Below are positions 9,143-19,023 of a stretch of 44,668 bases of DNA, in pieces. Position 1 is the stretch's first letter; the number at the start of each line of letters is the position of its first letter. The translations under genes and the position numbers were made by a program. The notes beneath the pieces are model-generated. The model did not search any database. It was not told the origin of the DNA and worked only from the letters and a program-made list of their open reading frames with translations. The stretch is from Candidatus Parabeggiatoa sp. nov. 1 (lineage in GTDB: Bacteria > Pseudomonadota > Gammaproteobacteria > Beggiatoales > Beggiatoaceae): positions 1 to 44,668 of the forward strand of contig QNER01000002.1 of assembly GCA_003646175.1 (NCBI GenBank), in the 5' to 3' direction.

Positions 9143-12100
9143 TCTTCTTCTGAAATATCTGTGGTAATCGGTTGCACCACCATACGGAACGTTTCAATGC
9201 TCTCAGCAAGTTCAGCAATGGTCGGTTTCTCAAACATAAAGCGCAGGGGCAGTTCAACTTCAAAGCTGTCACGAATCCGTGACATAAGTTGGGTGGCGAG
9301 CAGAGAATGGCCACCCACTTCAAAGAAATTGTCATGGACACCGACTCGCGAGACCGAGACACTCAACACATCCGCCCAAATCCCTGCCAACAGTTCTTCC
9401 TCATGTGTGCGAGGTGCGACAAATTGTTCTTCTGAACGGTCATGGTTGACCGATAACATCGATAAGGCACGACGATCTATTTTTCCGTTGGGCGTGAGTG
9501 GTAGGCTCTCTAAGGTCACCAAGGCCGAGGGGATCATGTAATCTGGCAAGAGTGAAGTCAGGAAAGCACGTAATTCCGTCTTTTCAATCTCTTGTCCTTG
9601 ATACGGCACGAGATAGGCGACTAAACGTTTGTCCGTTTGAGAGATTTCATGGACAACCACAGCACTTTCTTTAACGAAGGAATATTGTCCCAACACTGCT
9701 TCGATTTCCGAAAGTTCAATCCGAAAACCACGAATCTTAACTTGGTTATCTATGCGGCCCAAGTATTCAATATTACCATCAGGTCGATAGCGAGCTAAGT
9801 CGCCGGTTTTGTAGAGGCGTGAACCATGTTCCTCGCTGAAGGGATTCTTGATAAATTTTTCGACAGTTAATTCTGGGCGGTTGAGGTAGCCGCGAGCTAA
9901 GCCGGCACCGCCGATGTGGAGTTCACCCGGAACACCGATGGGTGAGAGCATATGATGACTGTCTAGTATATAGGCTTGCAAATCAGGTATTGGAATACCA
10001 ATAGCACTGCCTAGACTGTTTAAATCCGCCTTGGTCAAAGGGCGATAAGTGACATGCACCGTGGTTTCAGTGATGCCATACATATTGACTAATTGAGGAA
10101 TCCGGTCACCATGTCGCTCAAACCAAGGTGTCAAACTCTTAAATTCCAAGGCTTCGCCACCAAAAATGACGACTCGTAAGTTCAAATCAGAACAAATTCC
10201 TTGTTGTTCTTCTATCTGAATGACTTGACGAAATGCGGACGGCGTTTGATTCAGAACCGTAACACCTTGATTACCAAGTAATTCATAGAAAGCCTTTGGT
10301 GAACGCGATACAAAATAAGGTACGACGACCAGAGTTCCCCCATAAAGCAAAGCTCCCCAAAGTTCCCAAACTGAAAAGTCAAAGGCGTAAGAGTGAAAGA
10401 GTGTCCATACATCTTGGTTATTAAAGTGAAACATCGATTGTGTCGCCGCAAACAGGCGAGTCACATTAGAGTGAGGAATTAAAACGCCTTTAGGTTTACC
10501 AGTAGAACCCGACGTATAAATCACATAAGCCAAATTTTCAGGCCCTACCCCACTGATGATATTTTCAGAATGATACCGTGACAGCGTTTCTGCCTCAAGA
10601 TCCAAACAAACCACCGGCGTTTTAGTTTCTGGCAGTTTCTCTGTTAAGCTTTCTTGAGTCAACAACACCGGCACCTTCGCATCTTCCAACATAAACGCCA
10701 AACGCGCCTTGGGATAAGCCAGATCAAGTGGCAAGTATGCGCCCCCCGCCTTGAGAATGCCTAATAGCCCACTCACCATTTCCAAAGAACGCTCAACGCA
10801 AATGCCAACTAATACCTCGGGTTTTACACCGATATTTTGTAAATAATGGGCCAGTTGATTGGCTTTAATATTTAATTCTCTATAGGTCAGTTGTTGATCT
10901 TCAAATACCACCGCAACGGCATCGGGGGTTTGTTCTACTTGTTCTTCAAACAAATCAACAATGGTCTGGTCACGCGGATAATCGGTGGCTGTGTCGTTCC
11001 AAGCCAATAATTGTTGTTGTTCGGCCTCGGTGAGCAAAGGTAATTCGTGAATCGGCTGCTGTGGATTTGCCACTAAGCCTGTGAGTAAAGTATATAAATG
11101 TTCTCTCAAGCGTTCTATTGTTGTGGCTTCAAATAAATCGGTGTTATATTCAAATCCACCCACGATTCCTTGATCGGTTTCTTCTATTAACAACGTCAGA
11201 TCAAATTTAGCGATAGTGCTTTCCGTTTCTAACGGGGTTAAAGTCAGTCCCGACAATTCCAAGTTCGACTGTGGTGCATTCTGTAACACCAACATCACCT
11301 GGAACAGTGGCGAGTGACTGATATCTCTGGCAGGTTGCAGTCCCTCAACCAACTGCTCAAAAGGAATATCTTGATGGGTGTAAGCCTCTAATGCGACTCG
11401 TCGAGCTTGTTGCAAAAGCGTCTCAAAAGGCGGATTGTCAGACAAATCAAGGCGTAACACCAGTGTATTGACAAAAAAGCCGATCAAGGATTCCGTTTGA
11501 CTATGGGTACGGTTAGCGATAGGCGAGCCAATGACAATATCGCTTTGGCCACTGTAGCGAGATAATAAGGTGGCAAAGGCCGACAATAGTGTCATAAACA
11601 GGGTCGTTCCGTTTTGCTGACTCAGGTGTTTCAGTTGCACGGACAATTCTTTTGAGAGGGAAATCGGTAAACTCGCTCCTTGGAAACGTTGCACGGGTGG
11701 ACGCGGATGGTCCGTCGGTAATTCCAGTAATGCCGGGGCCCCAGCCAATTGTTGTTTCCAATAATGGAGTTGTTCTTCAAGCACGTCACCACGTAACCAT
11801 TGCCGTTGCCAGTTAGCAAAATCCACATATTGAATCGGCAATGCTGGCAAGGGCGAAGGTTGACCTTGCACAGAGGCTTCGTAAAGAACACGCCATTCCT
11901 GAATCAAAACCCCAACGGACCAATCATCCGAAATGATATGATGCATGTTTAACAATAAAACGTGTGACTCGGCACTTAGTTGAAGCAAGCTGGCACGGAA
12001 TAACGGCCCGGTTTCTAAGTCAAAAGGACGATTGGCATCGCTGTTCATCAGCCATTGCACTTCTAGTTGTTGTTTTTCAAGCGATAAGGCCGTTAAAGAA

Positions 12101-15100
12101 AGAGTGTTTACTTGGAAAGGCTTATCGACAATTTGAATAACCGGTTGCCCCTTTAGCGTTGGAAAAGCGGTTCGTAAGTTTTCATGACGTTGTACGAGAG
12201 TTTGTAAACTCCTGAGAAGGGCATTTTGGTGAAGCGGCCCCTCAAGACGTAGTGCGTCTGGTATATTGTAAGTCGCACTTTCGCCCTCTAGTTGGTTTAA
12301 GAACCATAAACGCTGTTGGGCAAAAGACAACGGTAATGGCTCGTTCCGATTCACAAGTGTTATCGGAGGTAAAGCAGACTCCCGACGGGCTGTTCCAAGG
12401 TGTTCGCTCAGAGCTTGTATCGTCGGCGCTTCAAACAATACGCGCACGGGAAGTTCAATTTCAAACGTGTCACGGAGCCTTGATATCACTTGCGTGGCGA
12501 GTAGAGAATGGCCACCCAGTTCAAAGAAATTGTCATGGACACCGACTCGCGAGACATCCAATACCTCAGCCCAAATACCGGCTAACAATTCCTCTTCTGG
12601 AGTCCGAGGCGCCATGAATTGTTCTTCTGAACGGTCATAGCTTACTGATAACTTCGCTAAAGCACGGCGGTCTATTTTACCGTTAGGTGTCAGCGGCAAA
12701 GCCTCTAACGTGACAAAGGCCGAGGGTATCATATGAACAGGTAACCGTTCTTCCAAAAACGTGCGTAATGCTGTTTTTTCAATGACTTGCTCTTTATTTG
12801 GCAGCAGATAAGCCACTAAACGTTTATCCGTTTGAGACGCTTCATTGACAATAACTGTATTCTGTGCTATCAGTGGATGTTGTCCCAACACGGCTTCAAT
12901 TTCGCCCAATTCAATGCGGAAACCACGAATTTTGACTTGATCATCAAGCCGTCCAATAAATTCCAGTGAGCCATCGGGCAACCAACGACCTAAATCGCCG
13001 GTTCGATAAATCACGCGACTAAATGTGTCATTGGCATAAGGATTATTGACAAAGCTGGCTCTGGTTTTCTTTTCATCGCGCCAATAGCCTGCACCCACGC
13101 CGACACCCGCCACGCCGATCTCTCCGTACACCCCAATAGGTAACAATTGTTGTTGCGCATCCAACACGTAAAGACTCAAGTTTGCCAAGGGTTTGCCGAT
13201 AGGTACATTGATTTGTTCCTTGGGAAGCGGTTTGTCTAATACCGCTTGACAAATATCATCAGCGGCTTCAGTTGGCCCATAAGCATTAACCAATTTAATA
13301 TTAGGATAAGTTTGCAGCCATTGATTAACGAGTGATGTTGAAACCGCCTCACCAGTCACCATTGCCCATTCTAACGCCGGTAGCACCCGTTCCTCTGGTG
13401 GCAATTGTGCTACCAGATCAAGGACACCCTGCATGACAACGGGTACCAATTCAATCAACGTGACTTGTTGTGATTTAATGACCTGAAATAACTTGGCCGA
13501 ATCACAGACGGTCTCAAAATCAACGATAACAGTCCGTCCACCGATGAGTAGCGGAGCAAGAAATTGCCATACGGAAATATCTGACGACGACGGTGCACTC
13601 TGCAAAAAGGCCGAGTTTTGATGGAAAGCTAATTGGTCAAATTGGGCATAAATATGATTGACCGCACCATTGTGTCTCACCATCGCCCCTTTTGGTAAAC
13701 CGGTTGAACCGGAAGTGTATAGCATGTAGGCAATATCTGTCGGTTCATTAAGGCAGCTTGGGTTGTTTTTGGGTTCGTTGGCGAGTTCAGTACCGTTATA
13801 GAATTGATAAATCCCCCGTAGTTCCCCTTTTTCGCCATCAAGGCACAACATCGCACGCAAATAGCCGCCCTTTTCTACATCTGTCGCGATTTTGTCAAAT
13901 AACGTGCGACGAGTAATCAGGGAATGAATTTGGCTATTTGTCACCATATACAGCACCCGATCATCGGGATAACTCGGATCAATCGGCAAAAAGGCCCCGC
14001 CGGCTTTCAGGATGCCGAGCATAGCTGCAAGAAAATCAATACCACGCTCTTCTAAAATACCCACAAATTCATTACGCATTATACGGCGACGCAGATAGTG
14101 TGCAATTTGATTGGCTTTGGTATTTAATTCTCTATAGGTCAGTTGTTGATCTTCAAACACCACCGCAACGGCATCCGGGGTTTGTTCTACTTGTTCTTCA
14201 AACAACTCGGCAATGGTCTTGTCACGAGGATAATCGGCGGTTGTCTCGTTCCAAGCCAAAAGTTGCTGTTGTTCGGCCTCCGTCAGCAACGGTAATTCGT
14301 GAATCAACTGCGGTGGATTTTCCACCATGCCCGTGAGTAAGCTTAAAAAATGCCCACTCAATCGCTCTATCGTAGCCCGTTCAAATAAATCGGTGCTGTA
14401 TTCAAAAACCCCAATCAAACCTTGAGCCGTTTCTTCCATTGACAACGTGAGATCAAATTTAGCGATAGTGCTTTCCACTTCTACCGGTGTTACACTAAGT
14501 CCAACTAGTTCCATGGGCATCTCGACACTCTGTAAATCAAACATCACTTGAAATAGCGGCGAGTGACTCAGGGAGCGTTCTGGTTGTAGTTCCTCAACTA
14601 ACTGTTCAAAAGGAATATCTTGATGAGCATACGCTTCTAATGCCACTCTTCGTGCTTGTTGCAGAACCTCAATAAAAGGCGGATTGTCTTCAAAGTTCAG
14701 GCGTAACATTAGCGTATTGACAAACAAGCCAATCAGGGATTCAAGGAAGCTATGGGTACGGTTAGCGATGGGCGAACCAATAACAATATCGCTTTGGCCA
14801 CTGTAGCGAGACAATAAGGTAGCAAAAGCGGCTAGCAAAGTCATAAAAAGGGTGGTGCCGGCTTGTTGAGTCAGGTGGTGGAGTTGTTCCGTCAGTTCCG
14901 GCGATAGAGAAAAATGTAAATTCGCTCCTTGATAACTTTGCATTGGGGGACGCGGGTGATCAGTGGGCAGTTCCAGTAACGTCGGTACCCCAGCCAATTG
15001 TTGTTTCCAATAAGAAAGTTGTTGTTCAAGCACTTCTCCAGTGAGCCATTGCCGTTGCCAGTTAGCAAAATCTATATATTGAATTGATAAGGGTGGCAAG

Positions 15101-18100
15101 GGAGAAGGCTTGTCGAGTGAAAAAGCCTCATATAGGGCACTCAATTCTTGAAGCAAAACCCAGATGGACCAACCATCAGCAATGATATGGTGCATGTTTA
15201 ACAACAACACGTCTGATTCGCTACCCAATTGCAGCAAAGTGGCACGGAATAATGGCCCCGTTTCTAAATTAAATGGACGATCAGCAGACTCGTTTACCAA
15301 CCGTTGTACTTCTGGTTGTTGTTGCTCAAGCGATAAGGCGGTTAAAGAAAGAATGCTTAATTGGAAAGGCTTCTCGACCATTTGAACGACCGGTTGCCCC
15401 TTTCGCGTTGGAAAAGCGGTTCGTAAGTTCTCGTGACGTTGTACGAGGGTTTGTAAACTATTGAGCAGGGCATTTTGGTGAAGCGGCCCTTCAAGACGTA
15501 GTGTGACTGGTATATTGTAAGTAGCACTTTCACCCTCCAGTTGGTTTAAGAACCATAAACGCTGTTGGGCAAAAGATAACGATAACGGTTGTTCCCGATT
15601 AACGAGTGTGACCGGCGGTAAAGCCGCGGAACGACGCGTTGTACTTAAGTGTTCGCTCAAGTCCCCTATCGTCGGTGATTCAAACAATTCACGCAATGGC
15701 AGTTCAACTTCAAAGGTGTCACGAATTCGTGACATGACTTGGGTGGCGAGCAGAGAATGGCCGCCCAGTTCAAAGAAATTGTCATGGACACCGACTTGTG
15801 GGGCACTCAACACCTCAGCGAAAATACCGGCTAACAGTTCCTCTTCTGGGGTCCGAGGAGCCACAAATTGTTCTTCTGAATGGTCATGGCTTACCGATAA
15901 TATTGATAAGGCACGACGGTCTATCTTACCGTTGGGCGTGAGTGGCAGGGCATCTAAGGTAACCAAGGCCGATGGAACCATGTAATCGGGCAGCCGTTCT
16001 TTCAAGAACGCACGTAATTCTGTATTTTCAAGGGTTTGCTCTTGATGCGGCACGATATAGGCGACTAAACGTTTGTCCGTTGCCGAGGTTTCATGGACAA
16101 TAACCGCATTCTCTTGAACATGTTGTCCCAATACCGCTTCGATTTCGCCCAGTTCTATCCGAAAACCCCGAATTTTAACCTGGTTATCTATGCGGCCCAA
16201 GTATTCAATATTACCATCAGGTAGATAGCGAGCTAAGTCACCGGTTTTATAGAGGCGTGAACCACGTTCCTCGCTGAAGGGATTCTTGATAAATTTTTTG
16301 GCCGTTAATTCTGGGCGGTTGAGATAGCCGCGAGCTAAACCCTTGCCACCAATGTGTAATTCGCCCTGAACGCCAATGGGGGTAGGTTGCAAATGACGGT
16401 CTAAAATGTAGATTTGAGTATTGGCAATAGGGCGGCCTATACTGGGTGAATCAGGATTCCCTTTTTCCAATAAAGCAAAAGTAGAATAAGTCGTATCTTC
16501 AGAAGGCCCATATAAATTGAAAACGTGGTGTACGGTTTCTTGTTGATAGATTTTTTGGACTAATTCTTTTTTAAGGGCTTCACCCGCTAAATTAATCACC
16601 GGCACGGAAGCCGGGATACCATCCGTTCTGACTAACTCCGCTATTGCTGAGGGAACCGTATTAACTAAAGTGACATTGCATTTGTTGGATAATTGAGGTA
16701 AATGCAATGCATTTTCAACCACAATGGTTGTCCCCCCCCAACTCAGGGGGACAAATATCTCAAAAACGGAAAGATCAAAACAGATAGAAGTTGAGGCCAG
16801 AACCCCAGAAAGTTGTTTGGGCGTGAAAATATCTTTGGCCCAGCTAAGCAATACCACCGTACTGTGATGCTCAATCGCTACTCCCTTGGGTTGACCTGTG
16901 GACCCGGACGTATAAATCACATAAGCCAAATTGGAAGGTGCTACTTGACTGACGGGATTATCCTCACACAGCCGTGGGCCTCTCTCACCAAAAGTATCTA
17001 AGTTAATCACTTGGGCTTGATGGGAAGGCAATTTCTCTTTGAGGTGAGATTGGCTCAACAGCACACGGATTTGTGAGTCTTCTAATATAAAGGCAAGCCG
17101 CTGTTGGGGATAGTTGGGATCTAATGGCACATACGCGCCCCGGGCTTTGAGAACACCCAATAATCCTATGACCATTTCTAAAGAGCGTTCGACACAGAGG
17201 CCGACGAGCGTTTCGGTTTGAACACCTAATGTTTGCAGATGGTACGCCAGTTGATTTGCCCGCACATTCAAGTCTTGATAGGTGATTTGTTGGTTTTGAA
17301 ATACCACCGCCACCGCTGTCGGGGTTCGCTTAACTTGAGCCTCAAATAACTGAGGGATACACTGGTCTTCTTGTGGATACGAGACTTGGGTATCATTCCA
17401 CTCATTCAACAACTGGTATTTTTCGGTTTGACTCAACAGCGGCAATTGAGCCACTTGATACTCAGGATTGGCTATAATTCCGGCCAACAACGTTTTAAAA
17501 TGTCCTATCATACGGATAATGGTGGCCACCTCAAACAAATCCGTGTTATATTCAAAAGTTCCTTTGAGTACTGAGCCACTTTCATCAATATCCAGAGTCA
17601 GATCAAATTTTGAGATGGTCGTTTCTACTTCCAAGACTTCGAGGTTCAAGCCCAACATTTCCAATGGCCGCGTGGGCGCATTCTGCAAAGCAAACATCAC
17701 TTGGAATAGTGGTGAATGGCTCAAGTTACGTGCGGGTTGTAAAGCCTCTACCAATTGCTCAAATGGTATATCCTGGTGATCGTAGGCTTCCAAAGCTACT
17801 TGTCTTGTTTGCACTAGCAAATCACGAAAAGTCATCTTCTCAGGCAAAGTAATACGCATCAAAAGGGTATTGACAAAAAAACCCATCAGGAATTCCGTTT
17901 CACTACGATTACGGTTGGCAATAGGGGAACCGACCACAAGATCTTTCTGGCCACTGTAACGGGATAGTAAAACCACAAAGGCTGCTAGTAAGGTCATAAA
18001 AAGGCTTGTCCCGGATCGCTGACTCAAAATCTTCAGTTGCTTTGTTAGCGCCTCATTGAGTTCAAATTTTTCGATATTACCTTTAAAACTTTGGACAATC

Positions 18101-19023
18101 GGGCGTGGATGATCAGTCGGGAGTTCCAGTACCGGTGGTGCCCCCGTTAACTGTTGCTTCCAATAGTTGAGCTGAGTTTCCAGTACTCCCTCCTCCTCAA
18201 ACCACTGACGTTGCCAAATCGCAAAATCGGCATACTGAATGGGTAAGGCTGGCAGAGAGGAAGGTTTTCCTGTTGAAAAGGCTTCATAGAGGCTAGCTAT
18301 CTCTTGGAGAAATATTGCTATTGACCAGCCATCCGAGATAATGTGGTGCATCGTTAAAAGCATCATATATGTCTCAGTATTTAGCCGTAACAACGTCAGT
18401 CTCAGCAACGGCCCTTTAACGAGATCAAAAGGGCGATGGGCTTCTTCGGTGGCTAAACGCTGCATCTCACTAGACTGTACTACTGTAGGTAATGCTTGTA
18501 AGTCAACAATCGGCAACAATCTAGTCGTTAAATCTGACGTTTCGATGATTTGCACCTGTTGACCATCTGGCCCCATAGCAAAGGTAGTACGCAGGACTTC
18601 ATGGCGCTGGACAATCTCGGTGAAAGTTTGTTCCAACACGGCTATCCTGAGCGTACCGGTAATACGCACGGCCGCGGGAATATTATAGGAGGGACTCTCC
18701 GGGGTCAGTTGATCTAAAAACCAGAGACGTTGCTGGGCGAAAGACAGTGGTGGTTCACCAACCGTTTTGTCCCGTGCGACGATCTCTTGCCCAGTAGAAA
18801 CGTCCAGCCCCTCTTCTTCCAACAAGAGTGCTAATAGTTCATCTTTCACTAACTCGGTTTTTTCAGGTGAGGGTTCACCAACCGTTTTGTCCCGTGCGAC
18901 GATTTCTTCTTGCCCGCTAGAAACGTTCAGCCCTTCCTCTTCCAGAACGTTTAGCCCTTCCTCTTCTTCCAACAAGAGTGCTAGTAATTCCTCTTTCGCT
19001 AAATCTGTTTTTTCCATAGTCAT
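9121..19023 (-). CDS. Trimodular NRPS: C-A(Ala)-PCP-C-A(basic, candidate Dap)-PCP-C-A(Thr)-PCP
   Basis: Three complete C-A-PCP modules; C motifs HHIISDGWS, HHIIADGWS, HHIISDDWS; A codes read by hand as DLFNNALTYK, DIWEMTADDK, DFWNIGMVHK; three GGHSLLATQ PCP motifs. ATGA overlap with both neighbouring genes. Confidence 0.95.
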   Translation of the reverse strand: MTMEKTDLAKEELLALLLEEEEGLNVLEEEGLNVSSGQEEIVARDKTVGEPSPEKTELVKDELLALLLEEEGLDVSTGQEIVARDKTVGEPPLSFAQQRLWFLDQLTPESPSYNIPAAVRITGTLRIAVLEQTFTEIVQRHEVLRTTFAMGPDGQQVQIIETSDLTTRLLPIVDLQALPTVVQSSEMQRLATEEAHRPFDLVKGPLLRLTLLRLNTETYMMLLTMHHIISDGWSIAIFLQEIASLYEAFSTGKPSSLPALPIQYADFAIWQRQWFEEEGVLETQLNYWKQQLTGAPPVLELPTDHPRPIVQSFKGNIEKFELNEALTKQLKILSQRSGTSLFMTLLAAFVVLLSRYSGQKDLVVGSPIANRNRSETEFLMGFFVNTLLMRITLPEKMTFRDLLVQTRQVALEAYDHQDIPFEQLVEALQPARNLSHSPLFQVMFALQNAPTRPLEMLGLNLEVLEVETTISKFDLTLDIDESGSVLKGTFEYNTDLFEVATIIRMIGHFKTLLAGIIANPEYQVAQLPLLSQTEKYQLLNEWNDTQVSYPQEDQCIPQLFEAQVKRTPTAVAVVFQNQQITYQDLNVRANQLAYHLQTLGVQTETLVGLCVERSLEMVIGLLGVLKARGAYVPLDPNYPQQRLAFILEDSQIRVLLSQSHLKEKLPSHQAQVINLDTFGERGPRLCEDNPVSQVAPSNLAYVIYTSGSTGQPKGVAIEHHSTVVLLSWAKDIFTPKQLSGVLASTSICFDLSVFEIFVPLSWGGTTIVVENALHLPQLSNKCNVTLVNTVPSAIAELVRTDGIPASVPVINLAGEALKKELVQKIYQQETVHHVFNLYGPSEDTTYSTFALLEKGNPDSPSIGRPIANTQIYILDRHLQPTPIGVQGELHIGGKGLARGYLNRPELTAKKFIKNPFSEERGSRLYKTGDLARYLPDGNIEYLGRIDNQVKIRGFRIELGEIEAVLGQHVQENAVIVHETSATDKRLVAYIVPHQEQTLENTELRAFLKERLPDYMVPSALVTLDALPLTPNGKIDRRALSILSVSHDHSEEQFVAPRTPEEELLAGIFAEVLSAPQVGVHDNFFELGGHSLLATQVMSRIRDTFEVELPLRELFESPTIGDLSEHLSTTRRSAALPPVTLVNREQPLSLSFAQQRLWFLNQLEGESATYNIPVTLRLEGPLHQNALLNSLQTLVQRHENLRTAFPTRKGQPVVQMVEKPFQLSILSLTALSLEQQQPEVQRLVNESADRPFNLETGPLFRATLLQLGSESDVLLLNMHHIIADGWSIWVLLQELSALYEAFSLDKPSPLPPLSIQYIDFANWQRQWLTGEVLEQQLSYWKQQLAGVPTLLELPTDHPRPPMQSYQGANLHFSLSPELTEQLHHLTQQAGTTLFMTLLAAFATLLSRYSGQSDIVIGSPIANRTHSFLESLIGLFVNTLMLRLNFEDNPPFIEVLQQARRVALEAYAHQDIPFEQLVEELQPERSLSHSPLFQVMFDLQSVEMPMELVGLSVTPVEVESTIAKFDLTLSMEETAQGLIGVFEYSTDLFERATIERLSGHFLSLLTGMVENPPQLIHELPLLTEAEQQQLLAWNETTADYPRDKTIAELFEEQVEQTPDAVAVVFEDQQLTYRELNTKANQIAHYLRRRIMRNEFVGILEERGIDFLAAMLGILKAGGAFLPIDPSYPDDRVLYMVTNSQIHSLITRRTLFDKIATDVEKGGYLRAMLCLDGEKGELRGIYQFYNGTELANEPKNNPSCLNEPTDIAYMLYTSGSTGLPKGAMVRHNGAVNHIYAQFDQLAFHQNSAFLQSAPSSSDISVWQFLAPLLIGGRTVIVDFETVCDSAKLFQVIKSQQVTLIELVPVVMQGVLDLVAQLPPEERVLPALEWAMVTGEAVSTSLVNQWLQTYPNIKLVNAYGPTEAADDICQAVLDKPLPKEQINVPIGKPLANLSLYVLDAQQQLLPIGVYGEIGVAGVGVGAGYWRDEKKTRASFVNNPYANDTFSRVIYRTGDLGRWLPDGSLEFIGRLDDQVKIRGFRIELGEIEAVLGQHPLIAQNTVIVNEASQTDKRLVAYLLPNKEQVIEKTALRTFLEERLPVHMIPSAFVTLEALPLTPNGKIDRRALAKLSVSYDRSEEQFMAPRTPEEELLAGIWAEVLDVSRVGVHDNFFELGGHSLLATQVISRLRDTFEIELPVRVLFEAPTIQALSEHLGTARRESALPPITLVNRNEPLPLSFAQQRLWFLNQLEGESATYNIPDALRLEGPLHQNALLRSLQTLVQRHENLRTAFPTLKGQPVIQIVDKPFQVNTLSLTALSLEKQQLEVQWLMNSDANRPFDLETGPLFRASLLQLSAESHVLLLNMHHIISDDWSVGVLIQEWRVLYEASVQGQPSPLPALPIQYVDFANWQRQWLRGDVLEEQLHYWKQQLAGAPALLELPTDHPRPPVQRFQGASLPISLSKELSVQLKHLSQQNGTTLFMTLLSAFATLLSRYSGQSDIVIGSPIANRTHSQTESLIGFFVNTLVLRLDLSDNPPFETLLQQARRVALEAYTHQDIPFEQLVEGLQPARDISHSPLFQVMLVLQNAPQSNLELSGLTLTPLETESTIAKFDLTLLIEETDQGIVGGFEYNTDLFEATTIERLREHLYTLLTGLVANPQQPIHELPLLTEAEQQQLLAWNDTATDYPRDQTIVDLFEEQVEQTPDAVAVVFEDQQLTYRELNIKANQLAHYLQNIGVKPEVLVGICVERSLEMVSGLLGILKAGGAYLPLDLAYPKARLAFMLEDAKVPVLLTQESLTEKLPETKTPVVCLDLEAETLSRYHSENIISGVGPENLAYVIYTSGSTGKPKGVLIPHSNVTRLFAATQSMFHFNNQDVWTLFHSYAFDFSVWELWGALLYGGTLVVVPYFVSRSPKAFYELLGNQGVTVLNQTPSAFRQVIQIEEQQGICSDLNLRVVIFGGEALEFKSLTPWFERHGDRIPQLVNMYGITETTVHVTYRPLTKADLNSLGSAIGIPIPDLQAYILDSHHMLSPIGVPGELHIGGAGLARGYLNRPELTVEKFIKNPFSEEHGSRLYKTGDLARYRPDGNIEYLGRIDNQVKIRGFRIELSEIEAVLGQYSFVKESAVVVHEISQTDKRLVAYLVPYQGQEIEKTELRAFLTSLLPDYMIPSALVTLESLPLTPNGKIDRRALSMLSVNHDRSEEQFVAPRTHEEELLAGIWADVLSVSVSRVGVHDNFFEVGGHSLLATQLMSRIRDSFEVELPLRFMFEKPTIAELAESIETFRMVVQPITTDISEEEWEGGRL
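18752..19015 (-). repeat. In-frame tandem duplication of the N-terminal docking/linker segment of the trimodular NRPS
   Basis: GGTTCACCAACCGTTTTGTCCCGTGCGACGAT at 18752-18783 is repeated identically at 18872-18903 (120-bp offset). Protein shows two copies of KT[DE]L.K[ED]ELLALLLEEE..GL[ND]V.[ST]GQE.IVARDKTVGEP. Confidence 0.9.

Noticed and set aside
748-9541. Numerous 60-150 aa ORFs in other frames overlapping the megasynthase genes
   Set aside because: They lie antisense or out of frame within well-supported PKS/NRPS coding sequence, show no recognisable domains, and are expected by chance.
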